A stretch of 64,000 nucleotides of DNA, taken from positions 248,001-312,000 of the forward strand of contig NZ_VAHD01000002.1 of NCBI RefSeq assembly GCF_005876985.1. Reading direction: 5' to 3'. Source of the stretch: Rhodoferax bucti (GTDB lineage Bacteria > Pseudomonadota > Gammaproteobacteria > Burkholderiales > Burkholderiaceae_C). Position 1 is the stretch's first letter. Each line of letters begins with the position of its first letter. Shown here one piece after another: positions 25,363-33,092 of this stretch. Both the position numbers and the translations under genes were made by a program. The notes under the pieces are model-generated. The model saw nothing but the letters and a program-made list of their open reading frames with translations, was not told the origin of the DNA and ran no database searches.

Positions 25363-26391
25363 TCACTTCTTGGGCAGGATGTTGAGTTCCGCCTTGGAGG
25401 GCAGGAAGCTGCCGTTCCACACCGCATCGGGGTTGATACGGGTTTTGGTGTTGAAGGCATCCGACACCTGCGATGCCATCAGCGACAGGCGCGGGCCATT
25501 GACCTGGCCGAAGCCCTCGGTGCGCGCATTGGCGCTGTTGATGGCTGTATCAATCGCCAGCTTGAGGCGGCGGGTTTCCAGCTCGGTGTTGATGATGCCG
25601 TCACGCGCCTTGACATCGTTGATCGCTGCGGCCGGGTTGGCCATCACATCCTTGGCGCCCTTGGTGAATGCCAGCAAAAAGGCTTTCACGGCGGCCGGGT
25701 TTTCTTTGAGTAGCTTGGGGGTGGCGATGATGGCGTTGCCATACAGCTTCACGCCAAAGTCGGGGTAGGGCAGGATCACCACGTCGTCGGCCTTCACGCC
25801 CCGGGCTTCGAGGTTGAGCAAGGACGTGAAGGTAAAGCCGGTGATGGCGTCCACATCGCCGCGGGCCAACATGGTTTCGCGTAGGGGTGGGTCCATGGCG
25901 GTCCATTGCACACCACTCACATTGTTGGCTTTGGCAAAGATGGGGAAGGCGCGGCGGCCGGCGTCAAACACGGGGGCGCCGAGCTTTTTGCCGTTCAGGT
26001 CGGCGGGGGTTTTGATGCCGGATTTTTTGAGCGCCATCACCGAGGCCGGCGTGTCGTTGTAGACCATCATCACCGCTACGGGTTTGTTGGGCGCGTCGGG
26101 GTTGTTGGCGTGGAACTCCATCAGCGCGGCCAGGTCGGCAAAGCCCATGTCGTAGGCGCCCGAGGCCACGCGGGTCACCGCGCCGCCCGAGCCGTTGCCG
26201 GCGTCCACGGTGACGTCCAGCTTGGCGTCCTTGAAATAGCCTTTGGCGGCAGGGGTGAGAAACAGCGCCGAGGGGCCTTCAAACCGCCAGTCCAACTGGA
26301 ACTTGATGGGCGTGCTTTGGGCCAAGGCAGAGCCGGCTGCCAAGGTGGCGGCGGCAAAAGCAATCGCGTGGAGAAACTGGCGCTTTTTCAT
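25363..26391 (-). CDS. NMT1/THI5-like ABC transporter substrate-binding protein
   Basis: A 342-residue periplasmic protein with signal peptide (MKKRQFLHAIAFAAATLAAGSALA). The NMT1/THI5-like fold is recognised from IKFQLDWRFEGPSALFLTPAAKGYF and VASGAYDMGFADLAALMEF. This family includes hydroxymethylpyrimidine, sulfonate and nitrate receptors. The location between an M20 hydrolase and ureD suggests a purine-related or ureide ligand, but this is inference. The start at 26391 begins the signal peptide. Confidence 0.9.
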   Translation of the reverse strand: MKKRQFLHAIAFAAATLAAGSALAQSTPIKFQLDWRFEGPSALFLTPAAKGYFKDAKLDVTVDAGNGSGGAVTRVASGAYDMGFADLAALMEFHANNPDAPNKPVAVMMVYNDTPASVMALKKSGIKTPADLNGKKLGAPVFDAGRRAFPIFAKANNVSGVQWTAMDPPLRETMLARGDVDAITGFTFTSLLNLEARGVKADDVVILPYPDFGVKLYGNAIIATPKLLKENPAAVKAFLLAFTKGAKDVMANPAAAINDVKARDGIINTELETRRLKLAIDTAINSANARTEGFGQVNGPRLSLMASQVSDAFNTKTRINPDAVWNGSFLPSKAELNILPKK

Positions 26392-26500
26392 CGTACATCC
26401 TTCAGTGTCAACAGATGGGTAGAGCGAAGCAAGAAGAGTGCCCAACTTTGGGGCGTTCTCCTTGGCGGTGCGTTTCATTCTCCGGGGACGGCTGCCTGCG

Positions 26501-26524
26501 CTGCACAGGGCTTACCCTGTGCAG
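26501..26524. terminator. Perfect stem-loop between the M20 hydrolase and the importer
   Basis: CTGCACAGGG and CCCTGTGCAG form a perfect 10-base stem with a CTTA loop, 12 bases after the M20 hydrolase stop on the minus strand. No T run follows, so it may stabilise or process RNA rather than terminate. The rest of this 144-base gap shows nothing else I can name. Confidence 0.5.
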
Positions 26525-26535
26525 GTACGTCGTCC

Positions 26536-27768
26536 TCAGGCTTGCAGCAGATCCAGCAACGTCCGCGCGACCACTTTGGTGGCTTTGCGTAAATCTTCCA
26601 AGCTCACCCGCTCGTCGGCGCGCTTGGCATGTGACTCCAGCACGGTGCGCGGGCCGGCCCCGTAGATAACGCCGGGGATGCCGCGCTCGGCAAACAGCCG
26701 CACATCGGTGTACAGCGGGGTGCCCATGGCGGGGATGGGTTCGCCAAACAAGGCTTCGCCATGTTTTTGCAGCGCATCGACCAAGGGTTGGTTACTTGCC
26801 AAGGGACGCATGGAATTGGCCAGCAGCAGGCGCTTGATATCTACGGTGATTCCAGGTATCTGGGCAGTCGCGTCGGCGATCACTTGGCGAATGGACGCTT
26901 CTACCGCGGTGGGGTTTTCTTCGGGGATCATGCGGCGGTCCAGCTTAAAGACCACTTTGCCGGGCACCACATTGGTGTTGGTGCCGCCTTCGATGCGGCC
27001 CACGTTCAGGTAGGGGTGGTTGATGCCGTCCACGTCAGAGGTGACTTGCTTGTACAGCGTGTTCTGGGCGTACAGCGCGTTCAGGATGTGCACGGCGCCT
27101 TGCAGTGCGTCCACACCACTTTCGGGAATGGCCGCATGCGCCATCTTGCCGTGCACCGTCACTTCCATTTGCAGGCAGCCGTTGTGCGCGGTAATGACTT
27201 GGTACGAAAAACCGGCCGCCAGCAGTAGGTCAGGCTTGGTGAGGCCCTTTTCCAGCAACCAGCCGGGGCCGAGTTCGCCGCCGAATTCTTCGTCGTAGGT
27301 GAACAGTAGCTCCACGCCGCCCTTCAGCGGCAAGCCCAGCGATTCGAGGGCGCGCACCGCAAAGGTGTAGCTGGAAAAATCGCTCTTGCTCACGGCGGTA
27401 GCGCGGCCGTACATGTTGCCGTCGGCAATTTCGCCACCGTAGGGGTCATGCGTCCAGCCTTCGCCGGGGGGCACCACGTCGCCGTGGGCGTTGAGGCCGA
27501 TGGTGATGCCACCGGCCGAGTAGGGGCGGCGCACCACCAGGTTGGTGATGCTTTGCATGCCGGCAGCCTGTACCTCACTGGCGGGCACGCTGTGTTTTTC
27601 GGCCTGCAGGCCCATGGCGGCCAGCAGCTCGGCGGTGCGTTCGGCGTGCGGGGCGTTGTTGCCAGGGGGCGTGTCGGTGGGTACGCGCACCAGTTCTTGC
27701 AGAAAGCGCACTTGCTCGTCAAAGTGCGCGTCAATCCAGGTGTCGAGTTGTTGGTAAGGGGTGGTCAT
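26536..27768 (-). CDS. M20 family metallohydrolase (ArgE/DapE-like), atypical metal site
   Basis: A 410-residue M20 peptidase-family protein. Zinc ligands His95 and Asp97 (NAHGD), catalytic Glu160/161 (TYDEEFGG) and a C-terminal His (ESHAKRADER) are visible. However, the usual GRGxxDMKG motif with its metal-bridging Asp reads GRATAVSKSD here (Val126 at that place, Asp130 four residues later), and the later Glu/Asp ligand is replaced by AAG. This may be a subfamily with a changed or single-metal site. It lies 15 bases after the uraD-allC stop, so a ureide or N-carbamoyl substrate is possible. It is not a clear ArgE. Confidence 0.82.
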   Translation of the reverse strand: MTTPYQQLDTWIDAHFDEQVRFLQELVRVPTDTPPGNNAPHAERTAELLAAMGLQAEKHSVPASEVQAAGMQSITNLVVRRPYSAGGITIGLNAHGDVVPPGEGWTHDPYGGEIADGNMYGRATAVSKSDFSSYTFAVRALESLGLPLKGGVELLFTYDEEFGGELGPGWLLEKGLTKPDLLLAAGFSYQVITAHNGCLQMEVTVHGKMAHAAIPESGVDALQGAVHILNALYAQNTLYKQVTSDVDGINHPYLNVGRIEGGTNTNVVPGKVVFKLDRRMIPEENPTAVEASIRQVIADATAQIPGITVDIKRLLLANSMRPLASNQPLVDALQKHGEALFGEPIPAMGTPLYTDVRLFAERGIPGVIYGAGPRTVLESHAKRADERVSLEDLRKATKVVARTLLDLLQA

Positions 27769-27783
27769 GGTGGGCTCAGAAGT

Positions 27784-29592
27784 TCAGGCCGCGTGGGCCA
27801 GTTGGTGCAGCAGATGGCTGAAGGCATCGACCGCGAGTTGCATGTCGTCGCTGGTGGTGGATTCCAGCGGGTTGTGGCTGATGCCGGAGTTGAGGCCGCG
27901 CACAAACAGCATGGCCTGCGGCAGGATGGTGTGCAGCTTCATGGCGTCGTGGCCGGCGCCGCTGGGCATGCGGTGCAGCGGTACGCCTAGTGCGCTCACT
28001 GCAGCTTCCCAGCGCTGCTGCCATTCGGGCGCGCTGGGGGCTGCGCTGGCCTGCATGGTGCGGGTGAGGCTGTGGTGCAGACCCCGGCGCTCGCAAATCA
28101 GGCGCAGGCCGGTGAGCACTTTGTCTTCTAGCGCGTCGCGCTGTGCATCGGACGGTGCGCGCAAGTCCAGCGAAAACTGGCAGCGCCCCGGTATCACGTT
28201 GATGGAGCCGTTCGGTACTTGCAGCTGACCCACGGTGCCTACCGAGTCGCCATCTTGGGTGGCGCAGTGCTCCACCAGCAAGATCAGTTCGGCCACCGCA
28301 GCAGCCGCGTCGCGGCGTTGGCCCATGGGGGTGGTGCCGGCGTGGCTGGCCATGCCGGTGATCTCGCCCACGTAGCGCACGCTGGCGTTAATGGAGGTGA
28401 CCACGCCCAACGGAATGTCCAGCGCGTTAAGCACCGGGCCTTGCTCGATGTGGACTTCCACAAAGCCTTGGTAGTCAACAGAGTTGCGGCGGATGGCGCC
28501 AATCGCGTTCACGTTCAGCCCGGCTTTTGCCATGGCGTCGCGCATGGTGATGCCATCGGCGTCTGTCTGGTCCAGCCACGTGGGGTCAAAGTCGCCGGTC
28601 AGTGCGCCCGAGCCCAGAAAGGTGGCTTTGTAGCGCTGGCCTTCTTCCTCGGCAAAGGCCACCACTTCCAGCGCATACGGCAGGCGCTGGCCTTGAGTCT
28701 TGAGCGCCTGCACGCAAGCCAGCGGCACGTAGATGCCCAGCCGGCCGTCGTACTTGCCGCCGTTGCGCACGGTGTCATAGTGGCTGCCGGTGAGCAGGGT
28801 TTTTGGTGAATTTTGGTTCTGGCGCTCGTCGGATGTGCGCTGGTAGCTATCATTTTCATAGCGACCAACCACATTGCCCACCGCATCGATGGTGGCACTG
28901 TCGCAGCCGGCCGCCAGCATGTCGGCCTGGATCTGGCGGGCGCAGGCCAGGTGAGCCTCCGTCAGGTAGGTCACGGTGAGTTGTCCGGTGCCTGCATAGG
29001 CGGCATCGGTGTGTTGGGCCAGCGCCTCTTGCCAGTCCCACACCTGATGGCCTTGGGTCGGGGTGTAGCCGAACTTGTCGTTCAGGCGGATCTCGGCAAT
29101 GCGGTGCACATTGCGCAGGCACTCGGCCAGCTCAAAGTCCGGGTGGCCTTGCACGCGGCGCTCCAGCGTGGCGATGATCTCCGCTTTGGAGAGGCCCGTG
29201 CCGCGCGGGCCGCGCACAGCGAGAATGAAGGGAAAACCGAAGCGCGCGTTGTACTCCGCATTCAGACGCTGGATTTTGTCGAACTCGGGCGGTGTGCAAT
29301 GCGTGAGGCCGGCTTTGCTTTGCTCGTTGGTGCTCTCTGCGGTGAGGCTTTTATCCACCATGGCCTTGCCGGCCAGTTCGGGGTGGGCGCGTAGGAGCGC
29401 GAGCTGGGGCTCGCGTCCCGCTGCGGCCACCACTTGCGCCATGCCATGTTTGAAGGCCGCAAGTGACACAAAGGGCCGTTGTTGCAAAGCCTTTTCCACA
29501 ATCCAAGGAGAGTGCTCGTACAAGCCGTCCAGCAGGCGTACCGCCTCGCTCAGCGGCAGGGTGTTGAGTTGTTCCAGAGTTAGTGTGCTCAT
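27784..29592 (-). CDS. Bifunctional OHCU decarboxylase / allantoate amidohydrolase fusion
   Basis: A 602-residue fusion. Residues 1-170 are UraD (AHPELAGK with His70, STNEQ with Glu90, FGFPFILAVRG), which makes (S)-allantoin from OHCU. Residues ~185-602 are an M20-type allantoate amidohydrolase (AllC/HyuC), with His271 and Asp282 (TGSHYDTVRNGGKYDGRLG), AEEEG and HIEQGP, which opens allantoate with release of ammonia. The two steps are not consecutive: allantoinase (puuE) acts between them and is the next gene upstream. Residues ~244-262 (ENDSYQRTSDERQNQNSPK) are an insertion from a family 1 repeat. Relatives in Comamonadaceae carry the fusion (from memory). Confidence 0.92.
   Translation of the reverse strand: MSTLTLEQLNTLPLSEAVRLLDGLYEHSPWIVEKALQQRPFVSLAAFKHGMAQVVAAAGREPQLALLRAHPELAGKAMVDKSLTAESTNEQSKAGLTHCTPPEFDKIQRLNAEYNARFGFPFILAVRGPRGTGLSKAEIIATLERRVQGHPDFELAECLRNVHRIAEIRLNDKFGYTPTQGHQVWDWQEALAQHTDAAYAGTGQLTVTYLTEAHLACARQIQADMLAAGCDSATIDAVGNVVGRYENDSYQRTSDERQNQNSPKTLLTGSHYDTVRNGGKYDGRLGIYVPLACVQALKTQGQRLPYALEVVAFAEEEGQRYKATFLGSGALTGDFDPTWLDQTDADGITMRDAMAKAGLNVNAIGAIRRNSVDYQGFVEVHIEQGPVLNALDIPLGVVTSINASVRYVGEITGMASHAGTTPMGQRRDAAAAVAELILLVEHCATQDGDSVGTVGQLQVPNGSINVIPGRCQFSLDLRAPSDAQRDALEDKVLTGLRLICERRGLHHSLTRTMQASAAPSAPEWQQRWEAAVSALGVPLHRMPSGAGHDAMKLHTILPQAMLFVRGLNSGISHNPLESTTSDDMQLAVDAFSHLLHQLAHAA
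28817..28863 (-). repeat. Palindromic repeat family 1, copy 4, in frame in uraD-allC
   Basis: On the plus strand: GGCGCTCGTCGGATGTGCGC then GTAGCTATCATTTTCATAGCG. The hairpin GCTAT-N7-ATAGC is perfect. Read from the gene strand it encodes ENDSYQRTSDERQ between GRY and TLLTGSHYDTV, two parts that are nearly contiguous in typical AllC proteins. Confidence 0.7.
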
Positions 29593-29595
29593 CAC

Positions 29596-30546
29596 TCAGC
29601 CTTGATAAGGATGCGTGGCTTTCCAGTGCCGCGCAATGTCAATGCGCCGCGCCACCCACACGTGCTCGTGCTGGCCGATGTGGTCCAGAAAGCGCTGCAG
29701 CGCCGTGATGCGTCCGGGGCGGCCCAGCAGGCGGCAATGCATGCCGATGCTCATCATCTTGGGGGCGTTCAGGCTGTGAGGGTCGCCTTCGGCGTAGAGC
29801 GCATCAAACGTGTCTTTCATGTACTGGAAAAACGGGTCGGCGTGCGAGTAGCCCTGGGGCAGGGCGAAGCGCATGTCGTTGCAGTCCAGCGTGTAGGGCA
29901 CGATGAGCTGGGGCACCACGCTGCCGTCGGTCTTTTGCACCTTCATCCAGAAGGGTAGGTCGTCGCCGTAGTAATCGCTGTCGTACTCAAAACCGCCGTA
30001 GTCGGCCACCAGGCGGCGGGTGCGCGGGCTGTCGCGGCCGGTGTACCAGCCCAGCGGTCTTTGCCCTGTCAGCTTTTCGATGGCCGCCATGCCCAGTTGC
30101 ATGTGCTCGCGCTCCTGCGCCTCGTCCATGTTCTGGTAATGAATCCAGCGGTGGCCATGGCAGGCAATCTCGTGGCCCAGCTCCACCAGGCGGCGGGTCA
30201 GCTCGGGGTAGCGCTCCAGCGCCATGCCCACGCCGAACACAGTCAGCGGCAGACCACGTTGCTCGAATTCGCGCAGGATACGCCATACGCCGGCGCGGGA
30301 GCCGTATTCGTAAATGCCTTCCATGCTGATGTGGCGGTCGGGGTAGCTCGCGGGATTGAACATCTCGGAGAGGAATTGCTCCGAGCCGACGTCGCCATGC
30401 AGTACGCTGTTTTCGCCGCCTTCTTCGTAATTGAGGACGAATTGCACGGCTACGCGGGCCTGGCCGGGCCACTGGGCGTGGGGGACGTATTCGCCGTAAC
30501 CGATGAGGTCGCGGGGGTAGGGTTGGGTACTGTCGTAGGTGCTCAT
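29596..30546 (-). CDS. puuE: Allantoinase PuuE (NodB-like)
   Basis: A 316-residue PuuE allantoinase of the polysaccharide deacetylase fold, recognised from YPRDLIGYGEYVPHAQWPG, VQFVLNYEEGGENSVLHGD, HGHRWIHYQNM and GRDSPRTRRLV. It hydrolyses allantoin to allantoate without sequence relation to AllB. It begins the purine unit on this strand after the GntR gene and ends three bases before the uraD-allC start. Confidence 0.95.
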   Translation of the reverse strand: MSTYDSTQPYPRDLIGYGEYVPHAQWPGQARVAVQFVLNYEEGGENSVLHGDVGSEQFLSEMFNPASYPDRHISMEGIYEYGSRAGVWRILREFEQRGLPLTVFGVGMALERYPELTRRLVELGHEIACHGHRWIHYQNMDEAQEREHMQLGMAAIEKLTGQRPLGWYTGRDSPRTRRLVADYGGFEYDSDYYGDDLPFWMKVQKTDGSVVPQLIVPYTLDCNDMRFALPQGYSHADPFFQYMKDTFDALYAEGDPHSLNAPKMMSIGMHCRLLGRPGRITALQRFLDHIGQHEHVWVARRIDIARHWKATHPYQG

Positions 30547-30563
30547 GGGGTTTCGCGAGGGCG

Positions 30564-31205
30564 TCAGAAAGTGTCTTCCGGGGGCAGGGTGAGGCTGGCT
30601 TCCACGTGCTGCAGGTGCTCGTCCATCAGCCGCAGGGCCAGAGCTTCGTTGCGGGCTTCCAGGGCGTCCACCAGCGCTGCATGCTCCTCATGGGAGTGCG
30701 CGGCCGAATCGCTGGACTGGTACATCAGCGTGATGAGCGAGCAGCGCGAAAGCAAGTCCATCAGCATCAAGGCCAGCACCTCGTTGCCGAGCAGTTGGGC
30801 CATGCGCACATGGAAGTCGCCCAGCAACTCGGTGCGGTTGCTGATGCTGCCTTGGTGGACAGCACTTTGTTCTTCGGCAATGTGGTGGCGCAGCGCATCG
30901 ATATGGTCGGGAGTGGCGGCAGCAATGAATGCACGGACCATGCCGGCTTCCAGCATGCGGCGCACGGCAAATACCTGGCGCGCTTCGGTTACTGACGGTG
31001 CCGCCACAAAGGCGCCACGCGCCGGCTCCATGCGAATCAACCGGTTGCGTGAGAGCTGAAACAAGGCCTGCCGCACCAGGGTGCGCGACACGCCGAACTG
31101 GTCGGCCAGTTTTTGCTCGGCCAGTTTGGCGCCGGGTTTGAGCTGGTGGTCCACGATGGCGGCGGTGATGGCCTCCACGATGAAACCGGTGGTAGTGGTC
31201 TCCAT
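30564..31205 (-). CDS. GntR family regulator of purine catabolism
   Basis: A 213-residue GntR protein with FCD-type effector domain. The winged helix is near residues 15-70 (KLAEQKLADQFGVSRTLVRQALFQLSRNRLI). It is first on the minus strand, followed by puuE 17 bases later. A perfect 16-base palindrome lies just before its start and between it and the divergent uraH gene. The ligand is probably a purine breakdown intermediate (inference from context). Confidence 0.9.
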   Translation of the reverse strand: METTTTGFIVEAITAAIVDHQLKPGAKLAEQKLADQFGVSRTLVRQALFQLSRNRLIRMEPARGAFVAAPSVTEARQVFAVRRMLEAGMVRAFIAAATPDHIDALRHHIAEEQSAVHQGSISNRTELLGDFHVRMAQLLGNEVLALMLMDLLSRCSLITLMYQSSDSAAHSHEEHAALVDALEARNEALALRLMDEHLQHVEASLTLPPEDTF

Positions 31206-31230
31206 GAATCCATGATACCGAGATTGCCCA

Positions 31231-31246
31231 AAAGTGTATACACTTT
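31231..31246. promoter_or_regulatory. Perfect palindromic operator, probable GntR site
   Basis: AAAGTGTATACACTTT is a perfect 16-base palindrome, 26 bases before the GntR start and 28 before uraH. A TGTATACA-type core is common for FCD-type GntR regulators. I saw no second copy in the window. Confidence 0.75.
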
Positions 31247-31273
31247 GAATTTTCCACTCGAAAGGCAGGCGCC

Positions 31274-31627
31274 ATGGGCTTGAGCACGCACGTACTGGAC
31301 ACCATGCACGGCACCCCGGCCGCAGGCATGACGGTGGCGCTGTACACCACGGACGGTGAGTCGGCCACGCTGGTAAAACGCTTTGTGTTGAACGCAGATG
31401 GCCGCAATCCGGATGGCCCGCTGTATGACAACGCCAGCCTGCAAACCGGCACCTACCGCTTGGTGTTTGAGGTGGCGCCGTATTTCAAGGCCCGGGGCGT
31501 GGTGCTGCCCGAGCCGAATTTTTTGAACCGCGTGGCGCTCGATTTCGGCGTGGCCCATGCCGACCAGCACTACCACGTGCCTTTGCTGGTAAGCCCTTGG
31601 AGCTATTCGACCTACCGGGGCTCTTAA
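31274..31627 (+). CDS. uraH: 5-hydroxyisourate hydrolase UraH
   Basis: A 117-residue transthyretin-like enzyme. The conserved N-terminal GLSTHVLDTMHG (His6), the RF and GR residues of the active site, and the C-terminal YRGS signature are all present. It turns 5-hydroxyisourate, the product of PuuD, into OHCU for UraD. An AAAGG ribosome site precedes the ATG. It is divergent from the GntR-puuE unit and shares its palindrome. Confidence 0.97.
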   Translation: MGLSTHVLDTMHGTPAAGMTVALYTTDGESATLVKRFVLNADGRNPDGPLYDNASLQTGTYRLVFEVAPYFKARGVVLPEPNFLNRVALDFGVAHADQHYHVPLLVSPWSYSTYRGS

Positions 31628-31631
31628 CCCA

Positions 31632-32168
31632 TTACATCTGGCCTTCGGTCAAGGTATCCAGTTGAAAACGCCCACTCTTGTGCCACAGCCACGTATCGGT
31701 GTACGTGACCTTGCCCATGCGCACCGGCGCGGGGTAAGGGGCGGCGGCGCGCACCGAGCGCTCGATGTCGGCCATGACCTCCGGGGCGTGGCTGGGCGCG
31801 CGCATCCAGCGGATATCGGTGACCTGACCCAGGCGGTCGATATCCACCTGCAACACGCCTACGGCGTAGAGCAGGGGCGGCAATTTGCCGGTGTAGATAC
31901 GGTTGCTGTTTTTGGAATAGAGGTGGCTGGCTGCATCGCGCCGGTAATCGCGGGGCGTTGGCGCCTGGGACACCATGGCGGGTTGGGCCGGCACGCCGGG
32001 CACGGCCACAGGCGCAGCCGGCGGGGTGGGAGCTTGGGCGACGGGCGGTTTGGCCGGCTCGGTTTTGAGCATGCCGCAGGCACTGAGCAGTGCGAGCAGG
32101 CCGAGGCAAAGGCTGGTTTTCAAGCCGCGCGTGTGCGCGGCCGGGTTCATCAACGACGGTGTGGGCAT
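31632..32168 (-). CDS. Putative lipoprotein with TonB C-terminal-like domain
   Basis: A 178-residue protein. A lipobox (LLSAC, Cys31) follows the hydrophobic stretch; an internal start nearer the signal is possible. A Pro/Ala-rich linker (residues ~36-70) leads to a small domain (GVLQVDIDRLGQVTDIRWMRAPSH, then RSVRAAAPYPAP) that resembles the TonB C-terminal fold. The function is unknown. It lies between uraH and xdhC on the opposite strand. Confidence 0.75.
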   Translation of the reverse strand: MPTPSLMNPAAHTRGLKTSLCLGLLALLSACGMLKTEPAKPPVAQAPTPPAAPVAVPGVPAQPAMVSQAPTPRDYRRDAASHLYSKNSNRIYTGKLPPLLYAVGVLQVDIDRLGQVTDIRWMRAPSHAPEVMADIERSVRAAAPYPAPVRMGKVTYTDTWLWHKSGRFQLDTLTEGQM

Positions 32169-32257
32169 GGCATGTCTCCTGGCAGGTCTTGGCCCGCGTA
32201 CTGTGCCGCAAATTATGCGGGCAGTGCGGCCGCAGGTGTTGAAAAAGGTATCTGTTT

Positions 32258-33079
32258 GTGAGCCCGCTTGCTCTCTTGCACACGGTATTGGCCCAGCAGA
32301 CGGCCGTGCTGGTGACCGTACATGCCACGCGTGGCTCGGTGCCCCGTGAGGTGGGGGCCTGGATGGCGGTGACCCTGCAGCAGTTGATCAGCACGGTGGG
32401 CGGTGGCCGCCTAGAGCTGGATGCGACTGCGCTGGCCCAGCGTTTGTTGCAATCGCACATGCAGGGCGAGCCGGTGCCCGCGCAGGTGCACAGCTTTGCC
32501 TTGGGGCCGAGCTTGGGCCAATGCTGCGGCGGGCAAGTCAGCCTGCAATTTGAAGTGGTGGGGCCGGCAGACCAGGACGCTGTGCAACAGCGCTTGCGCC
32601 CCAAGCACTGGCCGCTGGGCCTGTTTGGCGGAGGCCATGTCGGCCAGGCACTGGTGCAGGTGCTGGAGCGCTTGCCGTTTGACGTGACCTGGGTGGACAG
32701 CCGCGACGGCGTGTTCCCCGAGGTGGTGCCTGCGAATGTGCAGTGCGAGCACTCCGACCCGGTGCAGGCGGCGGTGGCCGATTTGCCGCAGGGCGCCCGG
32801 GTACTGATCATGAGCTTCAGCCACGCCGAAGACCTGGACATCGTGGCCGCCTGCCTGCAGCGCCAGCGTGCGGCGGGCGATTTGCCCTATGTGGGCCTGA
32901 TTGGCAGCCACACCAAATGGGCCACCTTCCGGCGGCGTCTGGCCGAGCGTGGCTATACCGAGGCCGAGTTGGCGCATGTGACTTGCCCCATCGGCGTGCC
33001 GGGGGTGAACGACAAGCGCCCGGAAATCATTGCGGTCGCGGTGGCGGCCCAACTCTTGCAAGTCAACAACAAGTTTTGA
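32258..33079 (+). CDS. xdhC: Xanthine dehydrogenase accessory protein XdhC
   Basis: A 273-residue XdhC (VHATRGSVPREVGAWM, GQCCGGQV, LFGGGHVGQAL, GLIGSHTKWATFRRRL, CPIGVPGVNDKRPEIIAVAVAAQLL). XdhC binds molybdenum cofactor, promotes its sulfuration and delivers it to XdhB. The start is GTG at 32258 with an AAAAAGG site. It is separated from xdhAB by 25 kb but sits directly before puuD. Confidence 0.94.
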   Translation: MSPLALLHTVLAQQTAVLVTVHATRGSVPREVGAWMAVTLQQLISTVGGGRLELDATALAQRLLQSHMQGEPVPAQVHSFALGPSLGQCCGGQVSLQFEVVGPADQDAVQQRLRPKHWPLGLFGGGHVGQALVQVLERLPFDVTWVDSRDGVFPEVVPANVQCEHSDPVQAAVADLPQGARVLIMSFSHAEDLDIVAACLQRQRAAGDLPYVGLIGSHTKWATFRRRLAERGYTEAELAHVTCPIGVPGVNDKRPEIIAVAVAAQLLQVNNKF

Positions 33080-33092
33080 GGAGAACCTTTGC

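Noticed and set aside
26401-26535. Intergenic stem-loop with CTTA loop as a family 2 copy
   Set aside because: It shares the CTTA loop with the copy at 36334 but lacks the AAGGAGGAG and GGGGGACACG core and paired outer arms.
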